This document shows, piece by piece, positions 8,584 through 14,954 of a DNA stretch of 32,921 nt (positions within the stretch are counted from its first letter, which is position 1; each line of letters opens with the position of its first letter). The notes beneath the pieces were generated by a model. The model was given only the letters and a program-made list of their open reading frames with translations. It searched no databases and was not told where the DNA came from. This DNA comes from Actinomycetota bacterium. GTDB taxonomy: Bacteria > Actinomycetota > Actinomycetes > Mycobacteriales > Micromonosporaceae. The position numbers were made by a program, and so were the translations under genes. The DNA lies in NCBI GenBank assembly GCA_005885555.1, contig VAWN01000073.1:1-32921 (forward strand). Reading direction: 5' to 3'.

Positions 8584-9796
8584 CTGGCCCACCCAGGAAG
8601 TCGGTCAGTATCCGTTGCAGGCGCGGGCCGGCGCCGAACACCGAGATGTGGTCGCCGTGCGGTTCGACCCGCAGTACCGCGTCGGGTAGCAGCGTTGCCG
8701 CCCGGTGCGTCCCGCCCGGATGCGCGGTGTGGTCGTCCTCGCTCGTCACGAGGAGCGTCGGCTGCCGCACCCGACGCAGTGCCGCGCTGACGTCCGTGGT
8801 CATCGTGGCACCGGTCAGCAGGCAGTACCGGTAGAACAGTTCCGCGCTCGCGTAGGGGTAGCCGACCAGGTGCGCCACGTCGGGGGGTACCGCCGACATC
8901 GCGGTCTGGGCCAGCGCGGCGTTGATGGCCGCCGCGTCACCGCGGCTGCCCGCCGCCATGGCCATCAACGCCTTGAGGTTGTCCTGATGACCCGTGGTGG
9001 GACCGGGCGACCCGGAGAAGTCGCCGTGCCACAGGCTCAGCGACGAGATGCGCTCGGGCTGTTCGGCGGCTGCCCGCACCGCGATCACCGCGCCGCCGCA
9101 CAGGCCCATCACGTGCGCGGTCGGCAGCTTGTGCCGGTCCATGACCGTCAGCAGATCGGTCGCCTGCGCATCGAGACCGTGGCCCAGCGCGTCGAAGCCG
9201 GCGTCGTCGGCCGGCCCGCCGAACAGCCCGCGGGTCTCCCAGGTGACCGCGTAGTGGTCCGTGGCGAGCGCGCGCAACCACGGCTCGCACAACGCGGCCG
9301 GCATGCCGCACGCGGATGCGAGGACGACCGCCGGCCGGCCGGGATCGCCGGCCGCGTAGGTGCGCAGGACCGCACCGTCCGCGGCCACGGCGTCGGTGGC
9401 GCGCAGCCCGTCGAACCCCGCGTCGGCCGCCTGCCGGGCGACGGCCGCCACCTGCGGGCGGTCGGCGGCCCGGAGTCCGGCCAGCCGCCCGGACTCCAGG
9501 TGCGGCTTCAGGAGTCCGGCCACGACCGCGTCGAAGCGTCCTGCCGACGGTCCGCCGCCGTCGGCGACGGGCAGGGCGATGCCGATGGCGTCGGCCACCC
9601 AGCCCGTCACCTCCGCCGGGTCGGCCGCGCCGAGTTCCGCACTGCCGGGTTCCACTCCGCCGGGTTCCGCCCAGCCGCCGACCGTCCGAAGTGGACACCC
9701 GGCCTCGGCCAGCGGCCGCAGGGCGGCGACGGCCCGGGCCAGCTCGGCGACCGCGGCCCGGGTCTGCGCGGTCAGGCCGCTGTCAGGTGCCGGCAT
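8576..9796 (-). CDS. SyrC-type aminoacyl carrier-to-carrier transferase (alpha/beta hydrolase fold, Cys nucleophile)
   Basis: A 406-residue alpha/beta-hydrolase protein. The nucleophile elbow reads GLCGG, with Cys233 in place of the usual Ser. A candidate acid lies in TSEDDHTAHP and a candidate base in EPHGDH near the end. About 150 residues precede the hydrolase core. From family knowledge, SyrC of syringomycin biosynthesis has the same build, with an active Cys near residue 224, and moves threonyl and chlorothreonyl groups between carrier proteins. The neighbour here is a SyrB2-like halogenase, 36 nt upstream, so I infer transfer of a chlorinated aminoacyl group to the N-terminal PCP of the NRPS-PKS. 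ATG at 9796 has AGGAAGG five bases ahead. An ordinary proofreading thioesterase is the alternative, but the Cys and the neighbourhood argue against it. Confidence 0.85.
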   Translation of the reverse strand: MPAPDSGLTAQTRAAVAELARAVAALRPLAEAGCPLRTVGGWAEPGGVEPGSAELGAADPAEVTGWVADAIGIALPVADGGGPSAGRFDAVVAGLLKPHLESGRLAGLRAADRPQVAAVARQAADAGFDGLRATDAVAADGAVLRTYAAGDPGRPAVVLASACGMPAALCEPWLRALATDHYAVTWETRGLFGGPADDAGFDALGHGLDAQATDLLTVMDRHKLPTAHVMGLCGGAVIAVRAAAEQPERISSLSLWHGDFSGSPGPTTGHQDNLKALMAMAAGSRGDAAAINAALAQTAMSAVPPDVAHLVGYPYASAELFYRYCLLTGATMTTDVSAALRRVRQPTLLVTSEDDHTAHPGGTHRAATLLPDAVLRVEPHGDHISVFGAGPRLQRILTDFLGGPDD

Positions 9797-9832
9797 CTGC
9801 GCCTTCCTCGACTTGCGGGGTACCGCCGGAGT

Positions 9833-10786
9833 TCACCGCCGGCCGAACGGGTGGCCGGTCGTCGTCTGCGTGGCGATCCGGTTGTAGTCGTAGGCGTTGG
9901 TGCCACTGACCAGGACCGAGCCGAACCGGTCCAGGCTGACCCGGCCGCCGTACTCGACGATCTCCTCGGTGTCCGGGTACACGTGCACCGACGTCGGCAC
10001 GTACCGGGCCGCGAAGCCCAGCCGCATCTCGTCGGTACGACCGTTGTGCGGCAGCGACGCGTGCATCAGCGTCGACCAGAACATGATGGCCTCACCGGGC
10101 CGCATCACCATCGGCACCGCGAGCGACTCGTCGGGTTCGAAGTCCTCGTCGATCTGCAGCTCGCGGTAGTCGTACCCGAAGAAGCCACGCCGGATGCCGG
10201 CCTTGTCGGCCTTGTTGATGCGGTCCGGGTCGTAGTGCATCTTCTTGGTCTCGTCGTACATCATCGTCTGGTGCGTGCCCGGCATGAACTGCAGGCAGCC
10301 GGTGTCCAGGTTGGCTTCGGTGAACGCGGTCCACACGGTGAGCGTGCCGCCGAAGTGCACCGCCTCGTCACCGGCCCAGACGATCTGCGGGCTGCCCGAC
10401 GCGTTGGCGAACGTGTCGGCCTGGTGCCAGTCGGTACCCTCGTCGCCGGGGTACTTCGGGAAGAACTCGGTCCGCCAGCACAGCACGTCCGGGCCGAGCA
10501 CGCTGGTCACCCGGTCCACGACCTCGGGACGGCAGATGTGGTCGGCGAGGAAGTCCGAGTCCATGTGCCGGTCGTAGTTGGAGATGTTGGTGTTGCCGGA
10601 CTGGGCGGCCTCCTCCTGGTAGATCGCGTTGCTGCGGTCCATCAGCGCGAGCCGTTCGGTGCGCCAGATGCCGCGCATCTCCTCGGGCTCGTACACCTTG
10701 AACGGACCGTAGAAGCCGTCCTGGTGGAACTGGGCCAACGTCTGCGGGGTGAAGGCGAACTGCCGTACCCCGATGTCCTGCGTCAT
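9833..10786 (-). CDS. SyrB2-like non-heme Fe(II)/2-oxoglutarate chlorinase acting on carrier-bound amino acid
   Basis: A 317-residue PhyH-superfamily protein that follows SyrB2 along its whole length as I recall that sequence ([19 protein letters not shown], then [27 protein letters not shown] and YVP..HVYPD). The facial triad reads His121-x-Ala123 ... His242. Ala in place of the Asp/Glu ligand is the mark of the halogenase group, where chloride takes the open iron site; an Arg at about 255 would bind 2-oxoglutarate. SyrB2 chlorinates the gamma-methyl of threonyl-SyrB1, and related enzymes also act only on PCP-bound substrates. The start at 10786 follows the carrier gene stop by one base, with GAGGAG inside the carrier gene end as ribosome site. 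The expected substrate is the amino acid delivered by the A-PCP-TE protein. Confidence 0.93.
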   Translation of the reverse strand: MTQDIGVRQFAFTPQTLAQFHQDGFYGPFKVYEPEEMRGIWRTERLALMDRSNAIYQEEAAQSGNTNISNYDRHMDSDFLADHICRPEVVDRVTSVLGPDVLCWRTEFFPKYPGDEGTDWHQADTFANASGSPQIVWAGDEAVHFGGTLTVWTAFTEANLDTGCLQFMPGTHQTMMYDETKKMHYDPDRINKADKAGIRRGFFGYDYRELQIDEDFEPDESLAVPMVMRPGEAIMFWSTLMHASLPHNGRTDEMRLGFAARYVPTSVHVYPDTEEIVEYGGRVSLDRFGSVLVSGTNAYDYNRIATQTTTGHPFGRR

Positions 10787-10787
10787 G

Positions 10788-11057
10788 TCACACTCCTCTG
10801 CTTGCGGCGGCGACGGCCGGTTCTGCGGTGACACAGGCGGCCAGGTTGCGCGGCGTCGCCACGCCACCGAGCGCCGCGGCGTGCACCATGACGCCGAGCT
10901 CCTGGTGTATCTGCGCGAGCACGCGCACGAACGACAGCGACGTCGCACCGTGGTCGAACAGGTCGTCGTCGAGCCCGATGCGCGGCCGGTCGAGTACCTG
11001 ACGGACGATGCGGAGCACGACCTGTCGGGTCGCGTCCGGCGCGGTGTCTTGCTCCAT
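10788..11057 (-). CDS. Free-standing peptidyl carrier protein
   Basis: An 89-residue carrier protein with the attachment motif HGATSLS (Ser40). The GATS form resembles PCPs more than PKS ACPs; the cysteine PCP of the NRPS-PKS has GATSF. It is the first gene of a four-gene minus-strand unit and lies directly ahead of the halogenase, as expected for the carrier on which halogenation happens (compare CmaD in coronamic acid biosynthesis). ATG at 11057 has GGGAG five bases upstream. In-frame codons continue upstream, but the ribosome site and normal carrier length favour this start. A role as HMG donor ACP is possible but less likely given its neighbours. Confidence 0.9.
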   Translation of the reverse strand: MEQDTAPDATRQVVLRIVRQVLDRPRIGLDDDLFDHGATSLSFVRVLAQIHQELGVMVHAAALGGVATPRNLAACVTAEPAVAAASRGV

Positions 11058-11221
11058 GGCAACTCCCGTACGGCCGGTCATGAGGGGACGACGGATCCGC
11101 CCCTGGAAACGCCTGCGACGGTAGGTCGACGGGCGGCCGATGGTCTGTTCACTGTTGAGCACACCGCTCCTGCACAGAACTGAGCAGACATCAAACCGCC
11201 CGTCGAGCACCGTCAGATCCC
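11058..11221. promoter_or_regulatory. Divergent intergenic region between the carrier/halogenase operon and the amino-acid operon
   Basis: These 164 bases separate two head-to-head operons and are the only sizeable non-coding stretch in the window. They must hold promoters for both directions. I see no confident -10/-35 pair. The minus-strand gene has a clear GGGAG ribosome site at about 11063-11067. The plus-strand ATG at 11222 has no strong one, and an in-frame TGA at 11146-11148 with no ATG, GTG or TTG after it makes 11222 the only possible common start. Confidence 0.75.
11143..11189. promoter_or_regulatory. Imperfect inverted repeat, candidate operator
   Basis: The left arm 11143-11160 (GTCTGTTCACTGTTGAGC) and right arm 11172-11189 (GCACAGAACTGAGCAGAC) are reverse complements at 13 of 18 positions, with outer five bases perfect and an 11-base spacer. 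It is centred about 55 bases before the plus-strand start and about 110 before the minus-strand start. A regulator dimer binding both promoters is an inference; the regulator is not in this window. Confidence 0.4.
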
Positions 11222-12286
11222 ATGGCGCCAGGCGCATTTGCGGACATCACCCAGGCACAGTTGCTGCCGCGGGTCGTGCGGCTCGGCGGTGGCCTGTACG
11301 GTGCGGTGTTCTCGTTGATGAAGCTCGTGCCGGCACGGTACATCCTGGGCAAGGCGCACGACCGCGGCGACCTCGGCCCGGACACCGTCATCGTGGAGAC
11401 CACCTCCGGTACCTTCGGGCTCGCGCTCGCCATGCAGGCCGCGCTGATGCGCCGGCGTTTCATCCTGGTCAGCGACCCGGTGATCGACGCGAACCTGCGC
11501 CGCCGGCTGACCGACCTGGGCGCCGAAGTGGTGATCTGCGAACAGCCGCTGGCGGTCGGCGGGTACCAGGAGGCGCGGCTGCGCAAGGTGGCGCAGCTCC
11601 GTGCCGAACGCGCCGACAGCTTCTGCCCGGAGCAGTACGCCAACCCGGACAACCCGGCGTCCTACGCCATCGTGGCCGAGCAGCTCGCACGCGTCCTCGG
11701 CGATGTCGACTGCGTGGTGGGTCCGGTCGGTTCCGGCGGGTCGATGTGCGGCACGGTACGGGCGCTGCGCGCGCACCGGGCCGATGTCACCGCGGTCGGC
11801 GTCGACACGCACCACAGTGTGCTGTTCGGTCCGACCGACGGTCCCCGGCCGTTGCGCGGGCTGGGCAACAGCCTGATGCCGCCCAACCTCGACCACCGCG
11901 TGTTCGACGAGGTGCACTGGTGTACCGCCGCCGAGGCGTACGCCGCCACCCGCGAACTGCACCGCACCCACGCGCTGTTCCAGGGACCGACAAGTGGTGC
12001 CGCGTACCGGGTGGCGCGCTGGTGGTCCCGGCGCCACCCGGATGCCCGGTGCGTCGTGCTGCTGCCCGACGAGGGGTACCGGTACCAGCAGACCGTGTAC
12101 GACGACGACTGGCTGGCGGCGCAAGGGTACGGTGCCGCGGCGCAACCCGCCGAACCCGTCGAGGTGTCCGCGCCGGACCGGCTCGCCGACACGTGGAGCC
12201 GGTACCCGTGGGGCCGGCGCACGTACCGCGACGCGGTCGGGCACACCGGGCCGGTACGGGTGGAAGAACTGGAGCATGCGTGGTGA
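11222..12286 (+). CDS. PLP-dependent cysteine-synthase-like beta-replacement enzyme, probably for 2,3-diaminobutyrate
   Basis: A 354-residue fold-type II PLP enzyme. TTSGTFGLALA (about 60-70) matches the TSGNTG loop and GPVGSGGS (about 167-174) the phosphate cup. The region that normally reads GSVKDR is changed; spacing to the following DRG segment points to Lys34 (SLMKLVP) as the PLP lysine. SbnA and related enzymes replace phosphate of O-phosphoserine with an amino acid amine. With a threonine kinase and an argininosuccinate-lyase-like enzyme in the same operon, I infer use of O-phosphothreonine and aspartate. It is the first gene of the plus-strand operon and its stop overlaps the lyase start. 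The assignment to the family is strong; the substrates are inferred from context. Confidence 0.85.
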   Translation: MAPGAFADITQAQLLPRVVRLGGGLYGAVFSLMKLVPARYILGKAHDRGDLGPDTVIVETTSGTFGLALAMQAALMRRRFILVSDPVIDANLRRRLTDLGAEVVICEQPLAVGGYQEARLRKVAQLRAERADSFCPEQYANPDNPASYAIVAEQLARVLGDVDCVVGPVGSGGSMCGTVRALRAHRADVTAVGVDTHHSVLFGPTDGPRPLRGLGNSLMPPNLDHRVFDEVHWCTAAEAYAATRELHRTHALFQGPTSGAAYRVARWWSRRHPDARCVVLLPDEGYRYQQTVYDDDWLAAQGYGAAAQPAEPVEVSAPDRLADTWSRYPWGRRTYRDAVGHTGPVRVEELEHAW

Positions 12287-13728
12287 GCGGCACCGGCCGC
12301 CTGGCCGCGACCGTCGGCGAGCGTACCCGCAGGATCCTCTACGGTGAGCCGACGCCCGCCGAACTCGCCGACGAGCTGCGCTGGACGACCACCATCGACC
12401 TGGCGCACCTGGTGATGCTCGCCGAGCAGGAGCTCATCGACGCGCCGACCGCCGCCGCCCTGGTGCGGCACATCACCGTGCTGCGCGCCGACGGGTTCGA
12501 TCCGTTGCATGGTAAGCCGATGCCGCGCGGGCTGTACCTCGCCTACGAACAACACCTCATGCAGGCCCTCGGCGCCGACGTGGGCGGGCGGCTGCACACC
12601 GGGCGGTCCCGCAACGACCTGAAGGCCACCGTCACCGCCATGCGGTTGCGTGCGGAGCTGACCGACCTGACCGCCGAGCTCATCCGGCTGCAGGCCGTTC
12701 TCCTTGCCCGGGCCAGGATGCACGACGACACGGTGATGCCGATCCACACCCATCACCAGGCCGCGCTCCCGGTCACCTACGGGTACTACCTGACCGGCGT
12801 GGCCGTCGCGCTGGGCCGCGACATCACCGCGCTGCGCCAGGCCGTCGAGGCGCTGTCCCGCTGTCCGTTGGGTGCGGGCGCCGCGGCCGGTACCGAACTT
12901 CCCATCAACCCGGCGCGGACCGCCGCACTGCTCGGCTTCGCCGGCCCGCCGCGGCACGCGCTTGATGCGGTGGCGAGCCGGGACACCGCGCTGCGCGGGC
13001 TCGGCGCGGCGACCGGTGCGGCACTGACGATGAGCCGACTCGGTACCGACCTGCAGTTGTGGAGCACGACGGAGTTCGGCTTCATCACCTTCCCGGACCG
13101 GTTGGTCGGCGGCAGTTCGGCGATGCCGCACAAGCGCAACGCGTTCCTGCTCGAACACGTGCGGGCCAAGGCGGGCCTGGCGATCGGGGCGTGGACGGCG
13201 GCCGCCGGCACCATGCGCGCGACCCCGTTCACCAACGCCATCGAGGTCGGCACCGAGGCGGTGGCCGCGGTCTGGCCGGGCCTTCGGGCGGTGCTCGACG
13301 CGACGCTGCTCGCGCAGGTGATCGTCAGCGGCGCCCGGCCGGTACCGCTGCGCATGTGGCAGCGCGCCGAGAACGGCTTCGTCGGCGCCACCGCCCTGGC
13401 CAACCGGCTGGTGCAGCAGGGCATGCCGTTCCGCACCGCACACCACCACGTCGGCGCGGCGGTCCGCGCGGCGGTGAGCCGCGGCGCCACCCGACTGTCC
13501 ACAGTGGACCTTCCACCCGATGCCGACGGGTTGGACGTGTCCCTGCGGGAGCTGGTCGTCGAACAGTGCGCCGGGGGCGGTCCGGGCGAGACCGCCGACA
13601 TCTTCGCCGCGGTACACGCCGAACTCGTCGACCACGCCGCCTGGTGCAGCGCGCTGCGGGCCGGGCTGGCCCGCGCGGAGCGCGAACTGGCCACCGCGGC
13701 GGCCCGGCTGGCCGGGAGCCCGCGGTGA
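12283..13728 (+). CDS. Argininosuccinate-lyase-like enzyme, probably releases fumarate to give 2,3-diaminobutyrate
   Basis: A 481-residue member of the fumarase/aspartase superfamily. It keeps the argininosuccinate lyase motifs TGRSRND (106-112), THHQ in the catalytic-His region and the signature GGSSAMPHKRN (about 276-286) with the mobile-loop serines. Genes of this type in pacidamycin (Pac17) and friulimicin clusters were assigned to 2,3-diaminobutyrate formation rather than arginine synthesis. Here it sits between the PLP enzyme and an ATP-grasp ligase, with no other arginine gene near. The GTG at 12283 overlaps the previous stop (GTGA) with GGAG eight bases ahead; GTG at 12280 is an equal alternative adding one residue. 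The substrate, an N-aspartyl adduct of the threonine skeleton, is inferred. Confidence 0.88.
   Translation: MSGTGRLAATVGERTRRILYGEPTPAELADELRWTTTIDLAHLVMLAEQELIDAPTAAALVRHITVLRADGFDPLHGKPMPRGLYLAYEQHLMQALGADVGGRLHTGRSRNDLKATVTAMRLRAELTDLTAELIRLQAVLLARARMHDDTVMPIHTHHQAALPVTYGYYLTGVAVALGRDITALRQAVEALSRCPLGAGAAAGTELPINPARTAALLGFAGPPRHALDAVASRDTALRGLGAATGAALTMSRLGTDLQLWSTTEFGFITFPDRLVGGSSAMPHKRNAFLLEHVRAKAGLAIGAWTAAAGTMRATPFTNAIEVGTEAVAAVWPGLRAVLDATLLAQVIVSGARPVPLRMWQRAENGFVGATALANRLVQQGMPFRTAHHHVGAAVRAAVSRGATRLSTVDLPPDADGLDVSLRELVVEQCAGGGPGETADIFAAVHAELVDHAAWCSALRAGLARAERELATAAARLAGSPR
13497..13509. repeat. Iterated palindrome GTCCACAGTGGAC
   Basis: Exact copy in the argininosuccinate-lyase-like gene, coding for part of LSTVDL. 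Confidence 0.7.
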
Positions 13729-14954
13729 CCACGCGGCGGCTGGCGCTGGTGGAAAGCAACACCACCGGATCGGGCCGGCAGTTCTGCGCAGTGGCCCGGG
13801 ACCGCGGCCTGCATCCGGTCGTCCTCACCGCCGCACCCCAGCGGTACCCGTACCTCGCCGCGGATCGGGTCGACCACGAGGTACTCGACACCGGCGATGC
13901 CGACGCCGTCCTCGACGCGTGCGCGCGGATCGCCTGCCTGGCCGGGGTGACGTCGAGTTCGGAGTACTTCATGGCGACCGCGGCCCAGGTCGCCGCAAAG
14001 CTCGACCTGCCCGCTCCGGATCCGGCCGCGCTGAACCGGTGCCGGCACAAGGACCGGCAGCGCGCGGTACTGGAACAGGCGGGGGTACCCGTGCCGGCGT
14101 TCCGGCCGGCCGGCGAGGTTTCCCGGTGCGTGCGCGTCGCCGACGAACTCGGGTACCCGGTCGTCGTCAAGCCCACGACCGGCTCCGGTTCGATCGGCGT
14201 GCGCCGGTGCGGTACCCGTACGGCGGTTGCCCGCCATGCCGCACAGCTGCTCGGGAATCCGACCGACGAGCGCGGCCGCCCGACGCCCCGGCTGGTCCTC
14301 GTGGAACGGTACGTGCCCGGTCCGGAGTACTCCGTGGAGACGTTCGACGACACGGCCGTCGCGGTCGTCGCCAAGCACCTCGGCGCGGAACCGCACTTCG
14401 TCGAGACCGGACACGACGTGCCGGCGCCGGTACCGCCGGCCGTCGCCGCCGCCCTGCGCGCCACGGCTCTGGAAGCGATCGGCGCGCTCGGGCTCGGCTG
14501 GGGCGCGGCGCATACGGAACTGCGGCTCACCGCCGACGGGCCGGTCGTCATCGAGGTCAATCCACGGCTGGCCGGTGGGATGATCCCGACCGTGGTCCGG
14601 TTGGCCACCGGCGTCGACCTCGTGGACGCCGTCGTGGCGCGGGCCACCGGGCACCGTCCGGCGCCGGTACCGCAGGCGGGGACGCACGCCTCGATCCGCT
14701 TTGTGACGGCCGCCGCAGCTGGCACGGTGACGGACATCGCCGGGCTGGCCGAGGCGCGCGCGACGCCCGGGGTGCACCTGGCCGAGGTCACCGTCGAACC
14801 GGGTACCGGCATCGCCGTCACGCACTCGTTCCGCGACCGCGTCGGGTACGCCGTGGCGACCGGCCCGGATGCCGTCACCGCAGCCGATCGCGCCACCCGC
14901 GGCGCGGCGCACCTGTCCATCGCCACCCGCCCGAGCACCCGGGAGACCAGATGA
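13725..14954 (+). CDS. ATP-grasp carboxylate-amine ligase
   Basis: A 409-residue ATP-grasp protein. It shows the nucleotide-lysine strand VVVKPTTGSGSIGV (about 145-158), VERYVPGPEYSVE, and the metal site VIEVNPRLAGG (about 276-286). The family joins a carboxylate, through an acyl phosphate, to an amine or other nucleophile; members make dipeptides, protecting aminoacyl groups and carnosine-like products. GTG at 13725 and ATG of the next gene both form 4-nt overlaps, so it is translated with the lyase and the NRPS. I do not know its partner substrates. One option is acylation of one amino group of the diamino acid, either to guard it or to build a side chain. Naming a specific reaction would be a guess. 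Confidence 0.85.
   Translation: MTTRRLALVESNTTGSGRQFCAVARDRGLHPVVLTAAPQRYPYLAADRVDHEVLDTGDADAVLDACARIACLAGVTSSSEYFMATAAQVAAKLDLPAPDPAALNRCRHKDRQRAVLEQAGVPVPAFRPAGEVSRCVRVADELGYPVVVKPTTGSGSIGVRRCGTRTAVARHAAQLLGNPTDERGRPTPRLVLVERYVPGPEYSVETFDDTAVAVVAKHLGAEPHFVETGHDVPAPVPPAVAAALRATALEAIGALGLGWGAAHTELRLTADGPVVIEVNPRLAGGMIPTVVRLATGVDLVDAVVARATGHRPAPVPQAGTHASIRFVTAAAAGTVTDIAGLAEARATPGVHLAEVTVEPGTGIAVTHSFRDRVGYAVATGPDAVTAADRATRGAAHLSIATRPSTRETR

Noticed and set aside
9833-10786. Ordinary PhyH-type hydroxylase
   Set aside because: The carboxylate iron ligand is Ala123 and the rest follows SyrB2, so chlorination is favoured.
10788-11237. Longer version of the free carrier starting at 11237
   Set aside because: The extra N-terminal 60 residues look like antisense non-coding sequence across the promoter region. 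ATG at 11057 has a good ribosome site and gives a normal carrier length.
12283-13728. Primary-metabolic arginine biosynthesis gene
   Set aside because: No other arginine gene is near, and it is coupled to a PLP enzyme, an ATP-grasp ligase and an NRPS as in diaminobutyrate pathways.
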